Part shown: positions 1-8,185 of the stretch, piece after piece
How the letters are laid out: every line of letters begins with the position of its first letter
Numbering within the stretch: the first letter of the stretch is position 1
NCBI GenBank assembly: GCA_963707835.1
Contig: CAVPRI010000001.1
Coordinates: forward strand, 1,426,001 to 1,490,000
DNA: 64,000 bases
Origin: Bog-473 sp963707835
Lineage (GTDB): Bacteria; Actinomycetota; Acidimicrobiia; Acidimicrobiales; RAAP-2
Direction: 5' to 3'
Translations under genes and position numbers: made by a program
Notes under the pieces: generated by a model
What the model saw: the letters and a program-made list of their open reading frames with translations, nothing else
The model's database searches: none
Told to the model about the DNA's origin: nothing

Positions 1-186
1 GTCCTCGATCGCTTGTTGCCCGAAGTCGTCCAAACGACCAGCGCGGTCATGGCCGGATTCGACGACGCCGAGCTTCACGGCTTCTTGGGGACCCTGAGTC
101 GCATCCGTGATGCGATCGAGACCGCCCCGGGCGACTTGGCACGCCCAGCGTCTCGTCGGAGACCTCGCCGCTTGAAGCGTTCGTGA
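1..186 (+). CDS. MarR-family regulator, C-terminal fragment (5' end outside window)
   Basis: An open frame runs from the first base to a TGA at 184-186 and encodes about 61 residues. The segment LLPEVVQTTSAVMAGF followed by DDAELHGFLGTLSRIRD resembles the last long helix of MarR regulators, the dimerisation helix after the winged helix. The DNA-binding part lies upstream of the window, so the family call rests on this helix alone. The tail after residue 45 is Arg/Pro rich and probably disordered. Confidence 0.5.
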   Translation, partial: VLDRLLPEVVQTTSAVMAGFDDAELHGFLGTLSRIRDAIETAPGDLARPASRRRPRRLKRS

Positions 187-202
187 AGAGCCGTTCTTCC
201 CC

Positions 203-569
203 TTAGCTCGAGAGCTCGCACGCTGGATCGTCCCGCTGCATCTCGGTCGATCCGAGGAAGTTCGAGACCCTCAGAAATTGCCTCCGGCTCATCACGTCAG
301 GTCCAACCTCGAGCCCATCGTCTGCACTGATGGCGGGAATCACCGTGACGTCGAAGGTGTCTCCCCAGGTGAGCTGGATCTCCATGAGCGGGGCGAACTC
401 GTCGGTCCGAAAGATGGAGACGACTGCCGGGTCCTCAGCGGTCGGCCAGTACTCGGCGACGAGCTGCAGGCCTTCGGGGTACCGCCAGCCGGCACGGCGT
501 ATGAGGGCTGCGTCGCGCTCGGTCTCGCGTGAGTCCTTGCTTCCACCGGAGCAACATGACGTAGTCCAT
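203..569 (-). pseudogene. DUF3303-like protein gene, interrupted by one extra base
   Basis: An ATG at 569, with GGAAGA just upstream, opens the frame MDYVMLLRWKQGLTRD. It would then run out of register. Skipping one base (521) continues it as ERDAALIRRAGWRYPEG and on through VAEYWP, AVVSIF and MEIQLTWGDTFDVTVIPA to a stop at 203. The joined product is about 120 residues and has the ferredoxin-like small-domain pattern I associate with DUF3303. Function is unknown. The second frame alone is open to 673, but its N-terminus is translated repeat DNA. Either the gene is recently inactivated or the base is a sequencing indel. Confidence 0.6.
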
Positions 570-624
570 TTCTTCCTGCCTCCGTCGTGAGGTGATCGAA
601 AGTGTCCAGCTCCCATTCGCTGCC

Positions 625-681
625 GAGGAGGCCATGGATCACCGAGGAGGCCATGGATCACCGGGGGAGCCATGGATCACC
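625..681. repeat. Three tandem 19-bp repeats
   Basis: Three head-to-tail 19-bp units start at 625, 644 and 663. The first two are identical (GAGGAGGCCATGGATCACC) and the third differs in its first bases. The array sits upstream of the DUF3303-like gene (minus) and 124 bp before the DUF998 gene (plus). Confidence 0.85.
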
Positions 682-804
682 GAGCCGACGCCACCACTTC
701 CTTCAGAGGCCGCCAATGGCTAGCGTTTCGGTGTCGTCGACCGGCTGCGCCGTTCCGGCAGGGCGGTCGTTGACCCCAACTCCAACCCCGCACGCGGCTC
801 GAAG

Positions 805-1614
805 ATGTCGATACGAAAAGGGACAGGCTTCCCCGAGGCTCGAGGCTACGGACTCGAGGTGGCGTCGCGGTGTGCCGCCGTCCGAGCTGGTCGGGTTCTC
901 ACCGCCGACACATGGGTCGTCGCTCTCGGCGCGTTGGCGGGGCTCACCTACCTCTCGTGGCCGCTGGGGTACCTCTTGAACCCAAACGTGGTAGCCGTCG
1001 GCCTGGCCAGTGACCTCGAGGTCCCCGGACAACCCTTCGCGTGGCTCTTCGTCGGATTGGACGTCCTCTCGGGTGCCTTGATGCTGGGCGTGGCGGCGGC
1101 ACTGTGGGGGAGGACCGTCCGTCGATGGTTCCTCGTCTGCGCCATCCTCGGGTACGCCCTCTTCGGGATCTCCTCCGCCGTCAGTGCGGCAGTGCCGCTC
1201 TCGTGTGGCGTCGGGAGAGCGGCCTTGCTGACCTGCGGGACGGACCCCGGCTCCTACGGCCTTCACGACGCGGTCAGCGTGGTGGGATACTTCGCGCTCT
1301 TCGTCTCCATCTTCGGCTGTCTCGGCCGCGCCACGGTTGTACGACACCCTCGGCGACTCCGGACGGTGACCGTCGTCGTAGGCGGGATCTGGGCAGCTTC
1401 GGGGTTGACGTTCCTCGGTCTGACCCTCGCCGGGCTCCCGGAAGTGGCCTGCCAGCACGTGCTGCTGCTGGCGACCAGCGCAGCCATCGTCCTGTTCCCC
1501 TGTGCCATCTGCTCGGAACGTCTTGGGTCGCCCGGGGCGACCCGCAGTGAGCGCCTCTCGTCGAGGTGGCGAGCCCGACGCCGAAGGTCCCCTCAAACTG
1601 TCGGTGTGGGCTGA
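805..1614 (+). CDS. DUF998-like integral membrane protein
   Basis: A 269-residue polytopic membrane protein. After a basic N-terminus come about six hydrophobic segments, around residues 35-55, 80-102, 108-132, 153-175, 186-210 and 215-235, and then an Arg-rich cytoplasmic tail. The arrangement, with a Gly/Trp-rich first segment and Cys residues in the extracytoplasmic loop (SCGVGRAALLTCGTDPGS), resembles DUF998 proteins, whose function is unknown. The ATG at 805 is a reasonable start but has no clear ribosome site; a later start near the first membrane segment is possible. The gene lies about 100 bp before the P450 and on the same strand. No regulatory link is visible. Confidence 0.6.
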   Translation: MSIRKGTGFPEARGYGLEVASRCAAVRAGRVLTADTWVVALGALAGLTYLSWPLGYLLNPNVVAVGLASDLEVPGQPFAWLFVGLDVLSGALMLGVAAALWGRTVRRWFLVCAILGYALFGISSAVSAAVPLSCGVGRAALLTCGTDPGSYGLHDAVSVVGYFALFVSIFGCLGRATVVRHPRRLRTVTVVVGGIWAASGLTFLGLTLAGLPEVACQHVLLLATSAAIVLFPCAICSERLGSPGATRSERLSSRWRARRRRSPQTVGVG

Positions 1615-1718
1615 CGTATATTGCCGGAGGCGACGTCTGACCTGCCGACCCCGAGGAGGCCACCCTGACCACGACGACCGATGCGCTGGTCTTCGACCCG
1701 AGCGACCGGGACACCATC

Positions 1719-2843
1719 ATGAGCCCGCACGCCCTCCTCCGACGGATGCGCGAGGAGGCCCCGCTGTACCACCGGGAGGAGCAGGACTTCTGGGCGGTGA
1801 GCCGGTTCGACGACGTCAAGGACGTGCTCCTCAACCGGGAGGTCTTCCCCTCGTACCGGGGCGTGACACTCGAGGTGCTCCGGTCGGGGATGGAGTTCCC
1901 GGGCACCCTCATTTTCGAGGACCCGCCCTCGCACACCATCCACCGGGCACTGTTGTCCAGGGTGTTCACGAACCGTCGGGTGAGCACGCTCGAGCCCGAG
2001 ATCCGCTCACTCTGCACCGAGCTCATGGACCCTCTGGTCGGCTCCCAGAGGTTCGACGTGATCGGCGAGGTTGCGTCGATCGTTCCGATGCGGGTCATCG
2101 GCATGCTGCTGGGTATTCCGGTCGAGGAGCAGGTCCGGCTGCGCGACCACTTCTTGAGTGTGCGGGACAGCGGCGACATGAAGCTCGACGAGACGCTCAG
2201 TGGAGGCATCTTCGCCGAGTTCATCGATTCGAGGATTGAGTTCCCCCGGGACGACATCATGACCCAGCTGCTCAACGCCGAGTTCAAGAACGAGCGCGGC
2301 GAGATGACGCGCCTCAGCCGCGACGAGCTGCTGGCCTATGTGAACATCATCGACGCCGCTGGGAACGAGACCACGCGCATCCTCATCGGGTGGGCGGTCA
2401 AGCTCCTGGCCGAGTACCCGGACCAGCGCCGCCGGGTCGTGGAGGACCCCGCCCTGATCCCGAACGCCCTCGAGGAGGTCCTGCGCTACGAGGGCAACAC
2501 CCTGCAGAACTGTCGCTACGTCGGCCGCGACGTCGAGATGTACGGCCGGACCGTGCCCGAGGGCAGCTTCATGGTGACCCTGACCATGGCGGCCAACCGG
2601 GACCCGCGGGTGTTCGAGGACCCTGACACGTTCGACGTCGGTCGGAACATCGAGCACCACCTGGCGTTCGGATTCGGCTCCCACTACTGCCTCGGGCAGG
2701 CGCTGGCCCGCCTCGAGGCCCGTGTCGTGCTCGAGGAGCTGCTCAAGCGCTTCCCCAATTTCGAGGCCGATTTGAGCGCGGCCCGGTTCATGTACCACCC
2801 CGATAACCGGGGTTGGGACTCCCTTCCGATCAACATCCTCTGA
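1719..2843 (+). CDS. Cytochrome P450
   Basis: A soluble bacterial P450 that would hydroxylate an organic substrate with electrons from a ferredoxin partner; no partner gene lies nearby. The I-helix motif is AAGNETT (about residue 208), the K-helix ExxR is EEVLR, and the heme loop is FGFGSHYCLG with the Cys ligand. The ATG start gives 374 residues, which lacks the usual N-terminal FDP segment. In-frame codons upstream read ALVFDPSDRDTI and reach a CTG at 1665 that is preceded by GAGGAGG at ideal spacing, so the true start is probably that CTG (392 residues). The C-terminal tail recurs as a short remnant at 4846-4911. Confidence 0.93.
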   Translation: MSPHALLRRMREEAPLYHREEQDFWAVSRFDDVKDVLLNREVFPSYRGVTLEVLRSGMEFPGTLIFEDPPSHTIHRALLSRVFTNRRVSTLEPEIRSLCTELMDPLVGSQRFDVIGEVASIVPMRVIGMLLGIPVEEQVRLRDHFLSVRDSGDMKLDETLSGGIFAEFIDSRIEFPRDDIMTQLLNAEFKNERGEMTRLSRDELLAYVNIIDAAGNETTRILIGWAVKLLAEYPDQRRRVVEDPALIPNALEEVLRYEGNTLQNCRYVGRDVEMYGRTVPEGSFMVTLTMAANRDPRVFEDPDTFDVGRNIEHHLAFGFGSHYCLGQALARLEARVVLEELLKRFPNFEADLSAARFMYHPDNRGWDSLPINIL

Positions 2844-3028
2844 CCAACAGAGCGCCGGAGATGCAGCGAACGCCCGTGATGGGCGTCCGCTGGCATCACC
2901 AGCGACCTCACCCACATCCGTTCAACTGTGGCGACAGGGATCGAGACTTCAAGGTCCGTGGCCGTGGGCAGAATCGCCCCACGTGGGCGCGAACTTCCTC
3001 TTCCGACCAGGCTCGCCATACTTGTTGA

Positions 3029-4774
3029 GTGCTGACCGCCGCTGGCGCCTCGCAGGCCGAGACGCTTCGTTTCGATCTGGAGTCCCGACGAAGGCCGTGG
3101 CAACAGTCGAGCCGAGCGCTCCTTGCCGAGCGAGGCGCGTGGATGCTCGTGTGGCTAGGGGTGGTGACCGGCGGCATCAATCTCTGGGGCTTCTGGTGGT
3201 GGTCACCCTGGGTGGCTGCCTTGGCGCCGATCATGATCGCAGGCGGGCTGGCAGGAATGGCATACACCTGGCTGGTCAGCAGCCCGCGCACACGGTCCTT
3301 TCAGGGTGTCACCCTCGGTGCCGTCATCGTCGCGATGGTCTTCCCGCAGTCCGTCGAAATCAACACGCGCTCCTTCTACTCCACCGATTCCGCCGCGTTT
3401 GACCATGTGGCGGCACGTGCCCTCTCGTACGGCCTGGACCCGTACGTGGCTTCCATGACGGGAGTTGCCCGACTCCTGCGTATTCCGGCCCACTTCTGGA
3501 CGTACACCGCGAGCGGCGGGCACGTCACGCAGTTCTCCTATCCCGCGGGGTCGTTCCTCCTCGCTCTCCCCGCGACTGCTCTCGGTGTGCACATGCCGGT
3601 CGACTGGACCGATCTCGCCGCTTGGATCGTCACCGTCGTGTTGGTGTTCGCGATGGTGCCCGCCCCTCTGCGGTGGCTTGCGGCGCTCCTCGGGCTCACG
3701 CCGTTCTTCGTGGGATCGTTCTCGTCGGGTGGTACGGACGCCTTGTTCCTCCCATTTCTCGTGGTGGCCGTGTGGCGTTGGGACCGCTTCGGCCATTCCG
3801 AGGAGCCCGGACTGTCTCGTTGGATCGGGCCCGTGGCGCTCGGACTGGCCTGCGCGATCAAGCAGGCCCCGTGGTTCGCCGTGCCCTTCCTCGTGACCGG
3901 TGTCATTCTCGAGACTCGGCTGAGAAGTGGCGCTCCGCTGCGGACCGGTCTGCGGTACGTCCTCACCATCCTGGTCACGTTCGCCACCGTGAACCTTCCC
4001 TTCGCGGCGTGGCGCCCAGCGGCCTGGTGGCACGGTACGCTGATCCCCTTGGCAGGTGGGCTGGTTGCGGACGGCCAGGGATTGGTCACCATCGCAACGC
4101 ACGGCGTGACGGCTGGCGTAGACCTCCAGAGACTCACCATGGCGGGAGCTCTCGCCATGGTGGTGGTTGTGGCCGCCTTCGTGACCTGGTACCCGCGGTT
4201 GAAGCGGATCTGGCCTGTGCTGCTTACGATTCCGGTTTTCTTCTCCCCGCGAAGTCTGTCGAGCTATCTGGTCGACCTCGTTCCGGTGGCTCTCATCGCT
4301 GCGCTCTCGGTCGAGGATGCCCGTCGCGAGGTGATCGAGCCTCCGACGTTCTCGCGCCGCTTCCCCCTACGACCGTCGGCTCTGGTGGCCAGTGTCGCGT
4401 GCGTCGGAGTGGTGGTGGCGTCCCTCATGGCATTCAGCGCGCCACCTCTGCGGCTGACGGTCCGCAGCGTGATCACGTCGCACGCCGGCACGGAGCTCGG
4501 GGCGGTGACGCTCTCGGTGGTCAACGAGACGTCCCGGTGGCTGGTCCCGCATTTCCTGGTCAACGCGGCGACCAGTCAGAACTACGAGGGGTTTTGGACG
4601 CGGGCGAAAGGCGGCGTGATCGCACTTGGGCCCCACCGCTCCGAAACGGTCACGCTTGTCCCACCGGCGCAGGTTGCCGCCCCTCGGCGTGGAGCAGGGT
4701 GGCTGGTCGAGGCGTATACAGCGGACCCCACCTGGTTGAGCTCCTCGTCGTTGCTGAGGTTCACGCCGCGCTGA
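3029..4774 (+). CDS. Polytopic membrane protein, GT-C glycosyltransferase-like
   Basis: A 581-residue protein from a GTG start with about 11-12 hydrophobic helices through residue 470, then a soluble C-terminal domain of about 110 residues outside the membrane. The layout, with an acidic FYSTDSAAFDHVAARAL segment after the second or third helix and WHGTLIPL further on, resembles polyprenyl-phosphate-dependent GT-C mannosyl- or arabinosyltransferases (GT87-like). No single motif proves this. The gene lies between the intact P450 and a remnant P450 tail, so it may have been inserted between tandem P450 copies. Substrate is unknown. Confidence 0.6.
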   Translation: MLTAAGASQAETLRFDLESRRRPWQQSSRALLAERGAWMLVWLGVVTGGINLWGFWWWSPWVAALAPIMIAGGLAGMAYTWLVSSPRTRSFQGVTLGAVIVAMVFPQSVEINTRSFYSTDSAAFDHVAARALSYGLDPYVASMTGVARLLRIPAHFWTYTASGGHVTQFSYPAGSFLLALPATALGVHMPVDWTDLAAWIVTVVLVFAMVPAPLRWLAALLGLTPFFVGSFSSGGTDALFLPFLVVAVWRWDRFGHSEEPGLSRWIGPVALGLACAIKQAPWFAVPFLVTGVILETRLRSGAPLRTGLRYVLTILVTFATVNLPFAAWRPAAWWHGTLIPLAGGLVADGQGLVTIATHGVTAGVDLQRLTMAGALAMVVVVAAFVTWYPRLKRIWPVLLTIPVFFSPRSLSSYLVDLVPVALIAALSVEDARREVIEPPTFSRRFPLRPSALVASVACVGVVVASLMAFSAPPLRLTVRSVITSHAGTELGAVTLSVVNETSRWLVPHFLVNAATSQNYEGFWTRAKGGVIALGPHRSETVTLVPPAQVAAPRRGAGWLVEAYTADPTWLSSSSLLRFTPR

Positions 4775-4845
4775 GAGCCGAGGTCGGCGCCCCTCGTAAG
4801 GGCGCATCACGTCCTTGGCAATTCGCGGGTCTGCGGTCAGGGGGC

Positions 4846-4911
4846 GCGGTCCGGTTCATCTACCACCCTGACAACCGGGGTTCGGAATCCCTTCCGATCA
4901 ACATCCTCTGA
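4846..4911 (+). pseudogene. Remnant of a second P450: last 21 codons
   Basis: These codons read AVRFIYHPDNRG then SESLPINIL and stop. They match the C-terminus of the upstream P450 (ARFMYHPDNRG, WDSLPINIL, stop), and the DNA is close too, including the bases around the stop. No other P450 sequence precedes it; the frame before it is the out-of-register shadow of the membrane protein gene. It is best read as the tail of a lost or recombined tandem P450. Confidence 0.75.
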
Positions 4912-5023
4912 CCCGGGGGCCACTGCGCAGGTCTGCCTGCGGGAAAGCACGGGATCCTTACGCTCCGTATTGTTCCGTGGCGCGCTGGCTGGGCTCCAGC
5001 CGCCTCATGCGGGAGGCCCACCA

Positions 5024-5566
5024 GTGGGATCAGACGACTTGGAATCGCGGCTGCACGCCGTCGAGGCGCACATCGGAATCGGTCAGTTGGTCGCCCGCTA
5101 TTCCATGGCTGCAGATAGCCGGGACATCGAGACCCTGGTCAAGCTGTTCGTGCCGGAACTGCGAGCCACGTGGCAACCCTGGATCGAGTCGACGCTTCGC
5201 ACCTTTCGTCGCTCGATCCATCAGATCTTTGGTCATCGCATCGACCTCGATCCGGACGATCCTGGGCATGCGACCGGCGCCCTCTACGGTCGGGCGGAGC
5301 ACGAGTATGACGACCGTTGGGTCGTCATGGCGATGTGCTATTTCGACGACTACCGCCTTGTCGAGGGCCAGTGGCTGTTCGGCGCTCTTCGTCGGCCGGA
5401 CTTCTGGTATGCCAGAGATCTTCGCGAGACGCCACAGTCGGTCGGCTTCAATTCCTGGCACGAAGTGGTTGTGAACCCCAACGCGCCCGAAGACGAGAAG
5501 TATCGTCCGACTCTTCCCGAGGCGTTTCCGACCTGGACGCCCTTCTGGAACCCCGACCCAGCGTGA
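5024..5566 (+). CDS. SnoaL-like (NTF2 fold) protein
   Basis: A 180-residue protein of the SnoaL_4 type, small cone-shaped folds found as polyketide cyclases, dehydratases and hydroxylating-dioxygenase-like proteins. The opening helix LESRLHAVEAHIGIGQLVAR, YSMAADSRDIETLVKLF and the later FDDYRLVEGQWLF strand are typical. The start is the GTG at 5024 because GGGAGG sits seven bases upstream; an ATG at 4970 would add an unconserved leader. A similar protein is encoded at 51096. The downstream tRNA-Gly is on the other strand. The catalytic role cannot be assigned. Confidence 0.75.
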   Translation: MGSDDLESRLHAVEAHIGIGQLVARYSMAADSRDIETLVKLFVPELRATWQPWIESTLRTFRRSIHQIFGHRIDLDPDDPGHATGALYGRAEHEYDDRWVVMAMCYFDDYRLVEGQWLFGALRRPDFWYARDLRETPQSVGFNSWHEVVVNPNAPEDEKYRPTLPEAFPTWTPFWNPDPA

Positions 5567-5679
5567 TCGTCCCCCCAACGTGGGACAAGGCCATGATCCG
5601 AGGCGTGCGGGACTCACGGACCCTGCGCTCCCAGCACGCCGCTGCCGACAAAGTGCCGTGGCGAACTGCACAAGACGAG

Positions 5680-5750
<71 letters not shown>

Positions 5751-5788
5751 GAATCGGGAGGCAGTCTACGGCGCCTACTCTCGACGCC

Positions 5789-6169
5789 GTGGACACGCTG
5801 TACGACCGGGTGGGGGGAGGGGCCTTCTTCGTGGACCTGGTGGACCGGTTCTATGTCGGGGTGGCGGGGGACCCGTTGCTCCGGCCGCTGTACCCCGACG
5901 ACCTGACCGACTCGGCGCGGCACCTGGCTCTCTTCCTGGCGCAGTACTGGGGCGGTCCGGCGACCTACGGTGAGGAGCGGGGCCACCCGCGCCTGCGCAT
6001 GCGCCATGCCCCCTTCGTCATCGGTTCGGCCGAGCGCGAGGCCTGGCTACGCCACATGGTGACGGCGCTCGACGAGCTTCACGCCGCCTCGAGGATCTCC
6101 GATGGCGACGCGCTCGAGCTGGCCTCCTACCTCGACATGGCGGCAAGCTCGCTCGTCAACACGCCCTGA
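5789..6169 (+). CDS. glbO: Truncated haemoglobin, group II (trHbO-like)
   Basis: A 126-residue 2-over-2 globin that binds heme and is usually linked to O2/NO handling or terminal oxidase support. Visible marks are YDRVGGGAFFVDLVDRFY at the N-terminus, PLYPDDL, FLAQYWGGP with the group II Trp, and the proximal His in LRMRHAPF. Size is normal for the family. The start is a GTG at 5789, about 40 bp after the tRNA-Gly gene on the other strand. The gene converges on the RDD gene 17 bp downstream. Assignment as group II rests on the YWGGP and the F-helix pattern. Confidence 0.9.
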   Translation: MDTLYDRVGGGAFFVDLVDRFYVGVAGDPLLRPLYPDDLTDSARHLALFLAQYWGGPATYGEERGHPRLRMRHAPFVIGSAEREAWLRHMVTALDELHAASRISDGDALELASYLDMAASSLVNTP

Positions 6170-6186
6170 GCCCCTGGGTCCCGGCG

Positions 6187-6780
6187 CTAGCCGTGGTCCA
6201 GGGCCGGGGTGTCTGCCTGAGAGGCCACGGCGTGCTCGCCGGGCCGTGGCGGTCCCCGGTGGAGCGGGCCCTCCTTGCGGGCCAGCCAGCGCAGGCGGGC
6301 GGCCCGGGCGTCCCAGTCGTAGACGACGGCGGTGCCGGCCACGAAGTCGTCGAGGGCCCGGCGCTCCCGCTGGAAGACGATGCCGAGGAAACCGATGCCG
6401 AGCGTGAGGAGGGTCAGGCCCAGTCCGAGGGTGCGCAGGAGGGCTTGACGCCCGCTGATGGGCCCACCGCTGGCGGTCACGACCTGAAGCCCCAAGACGG
6501 CCATCCCGAGCGTCTTTCCGCTGACCGCCCACTGATAGGTGAAGTAGAGGAACAGCCAGGCCGCCAAGGCCACGACCGAGACGAACTGGTGGTTGAACAG
6601 CGAATAGTTGTGGCGCGTCACCAGCTTCACGGCGGTATCGATCAGCGCCACGATGAGCGCGTAGGCGCCCCACGAGGCGCCCACGTCCGCGGCGAAGGCG
6701 ACCAGCCGGCTGACTGCTCCGGCGTAGTGGCCCTGGCGGCCCACGGTCCGCTCGGTCGAGGGGACGGGAACGGTCGTCAT
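6187..6780 (-). CDS. RDD-family membrane protein
   Basis: A 197-residue membrane protein with an RDD domain. The first membrane segment begins AVSRLVAFAADVGASWG with the Arg and Asp that name the family. A second and third lie around residues 70-95 (YFTYQWAVSGKTLGMAVLGL) and 110-135 (LGLGLTLLTLGIGFLG), ending with RRALDDFVAGTAVVYD. The start is the ATG at 6780, seven bases after the stop of the repeat protein gene, so the two are almost certainly cotranscribed. RDD proteins are proposed transporters or stress proteins; substrate unknown. Confidence 0.85.
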   Translation of the reverse strand: MTTVPVPSTERTVGRQGHYAGAVSRLVAFAADVGASWGAYALIVALIDTAVKLVTRHNYSLFNHQFVSVVALAAWLFLYFTYQWAVSGKTLGMAVLGLQVVTASGGPISGRQALLRTLGLGLTLLTLGIGFLGIVFQRERRALDDFVAGTAVVYDWDARAARLRWLARKEGPLHRGPPRPGEHAVASQADTPALDHG

Positions 6781-6787
6781 GGCATGC

Positions 6788-7282
6788 TCATCCCCGCACC
6801 TCGGCGCCGACCAGCAGCGGGGGCCCCGAAGGCCAGGTGGCCGCCTTCTTGCCCCGGCCGATGAGGCGGTTCCCCCAGCGCAGCACGAAGTCGTCGAGGC
6901 CCACACCCTGGGCCCGGACCACGTCGAGGATCTCGGTGAGGACGCCCGTGGTGGAGCGGGCGATGATCGAACCGAGCTCGGTCTGCTCGACCAGTGCGTC
7001 GATGTCGACCTCCTCGACGATGGCGTTGACGTCGACCCGCTCGATGATCTTCTGGACGTCGACCCGCTCGATGAGCTTCTCCACGTCGACCCGCTCGATG
7101 AGCTTCTCCACGTCGACCCGCTCGATGATCTTCTCCACGTCGACCCGCTCGATGATCTTCTCCACGTCGACCCGGTCCAAGATGGCGTCGATGTCGATGG
7201 CGTCGACGATCAGCGGCACGATGCGCTCGGCCAGAGCCTGGGCCAGCTGCTCGACCCTGGCCCCGAGTGGGCTGACGCTCAC
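6788..7282 (-). CDS. Hypothetical protein with tandem 9-residue VDVEKxIER repeats
   Basis: A 164-residue protein. Its central part (about residues 25-90) is seven to eight near-perfect 9-residue repeats of the form IIERVDVEK, drifting at the ends to VDIDA, VDVNA and VEEVDI. The regular I/L and V positions suggest a helical or solenoid amphipathic rod. The C-terminal part (TGVLTEILDVVRAQGVGLDDFVLRW) looks globular. There are no membrane segments or catalytic motifs. The stop lies seven bases from the RDD protein start, so the two probably work together, perhaps at the membrane (inference). The 27-bp DNA repeats are coding, not CRISPR. Confidence 0.75.
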   Translation of the reverse strand: MSVSPLGARVEQLAQALAERIVPLIVDAIDIDAILDRVDVEKIIERVDVEKIIERVDVEKLIERVDVEKLIERVDVQKIIERVDVNAIVEEVDIDALVEQTELGSIIARSTTGVLTEILDVVRAQGVGLDDFVLRWGNRLIGRGKKAATWPSGPPLLVGAEVRG

Positions 7283-7414
7283 CTGGCTCCTTCGGTCCGT
7301 GACATTCCGGTGATCTTCTCACTGATTCCGCGGCGCGTGCGGCGATCAGCCGGTACGGTCGCGTGGGTGAGTTCGCCCGTCCCGCGGGACGGGCGCCGAG
7401 GCGAGGAGAGCGCG

Positions 7415-8185
7415 ATGGAGTTCGAGCGCTATGACGACGGGGTGCCCTCCTGGGTGGACCTGGGCAGCCCAGACCTGGCCACCTCCCGTGAGTTCTACGG
7501 GAGCCTGTTCGGTTGGGACTGTCCCGAGGGACCCCCCGAGGCCGGCGGGTACTCGGTGTGCCTCCTCAGCGGCAAGAGCGTGGCCGGCCTGGGCCCCAAG
7601 ATGAACCCCGACATGCCCACGGTGTGGATGACGTACGTCAACGTGGACAGCGCCGACGACACCGTGGCCAAGGTCTCGGCCAACGGCGGGACCGTGTTCG
7701 CTCCCCCGATGGACGTGATGGACGTCGGGCGGCTGGCCATCTTCGCCGACCCACAGGGCGCCGTGCTGGGCCTGTGGCAGCCGGGCACCCATCTGGGCGC
7801 CCGGCTGGCCAACGAGCCCGGGACGTTCTGCTGGAACGAGCTCATCACGACCGACGTCGCCGGGGCGAAGGCCTTCTACGGCGCCGTGTTCGGCTGGGAT
7901 GCAGCTGACCAGGGAGCCCCCGGGCAGCCTCCCGCCTACACCGAGTGGCAGCTCGACGGCCGCTCCGTGGGCGGCATGATGGCCAAGACCGCCGAGATGC
8001 CGGCGGAGATGCCACCCAACTGGGGCGTGTACTTTGCCGTGTCCGATACCGATGCCGCGGTGGCCGAGGTCCAGAAGCTCGGGGGATCACTGCTGATGGG
8101 GCCCCTGGACATCGAGCCCGGGCGGTTTGCCGTGGTGACCGACAACCTGGGTGCGGTCTTCAACGTCATCGCCCTCAAGGGCTAA
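7415..8185 (+). CDS. VOC-superfamily protein, two glyoxalase/bleomycin-resistance domains
   Basis: A 256-residue protein with two similar VOC halves. The first (residues 9-120) has WVDLGSPDLATSREFYGSLFGW and closes with FADPQGAVLGLWQ. The second (132-255) has WNELITTDVAGAKAFYGAVFGW and closes with DNLGAVFNVIAL. Bidomain proteins of this type include actinobacterial hydroxylases and putative glyoxalases; catalytic identity cannot be read here. The start is the ATG at 7415, preceded by GCGAGGAGAG. The end overlaps the convergent GNAT gene by 11 bp. Confidence 0.9.
   Translation: MEFERYDDGVPSWVDLGSPDLATSREFYGSLFGWDCPEGPPEAGGYSVCLLSGKSVAGLGPKMNPDMPTVWMTYVNVDSADDTVAKVSANGGTVFAPPMDVMDVGRLAIFADPQGAVLGLWQPGTHLGARLANEPGTFCWNELITTDVAGAKAFYGAVFGWDAADQGAPGQPPAYTEWQLDGRSVGGMMAKTAEMPAEMPPNWGVYFAVSDTDAAVAEVQKLGGSLLMGPLDIEPGRFAVVTDNLGAVFNVIALKG

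Noticed and set aside
6788..7282. Regular 27-bp repeats that might be a CRISPR array
   Set aside because: The units abut without spacers, keep one open frame and encode a 9-residue repeat, so they are coding.
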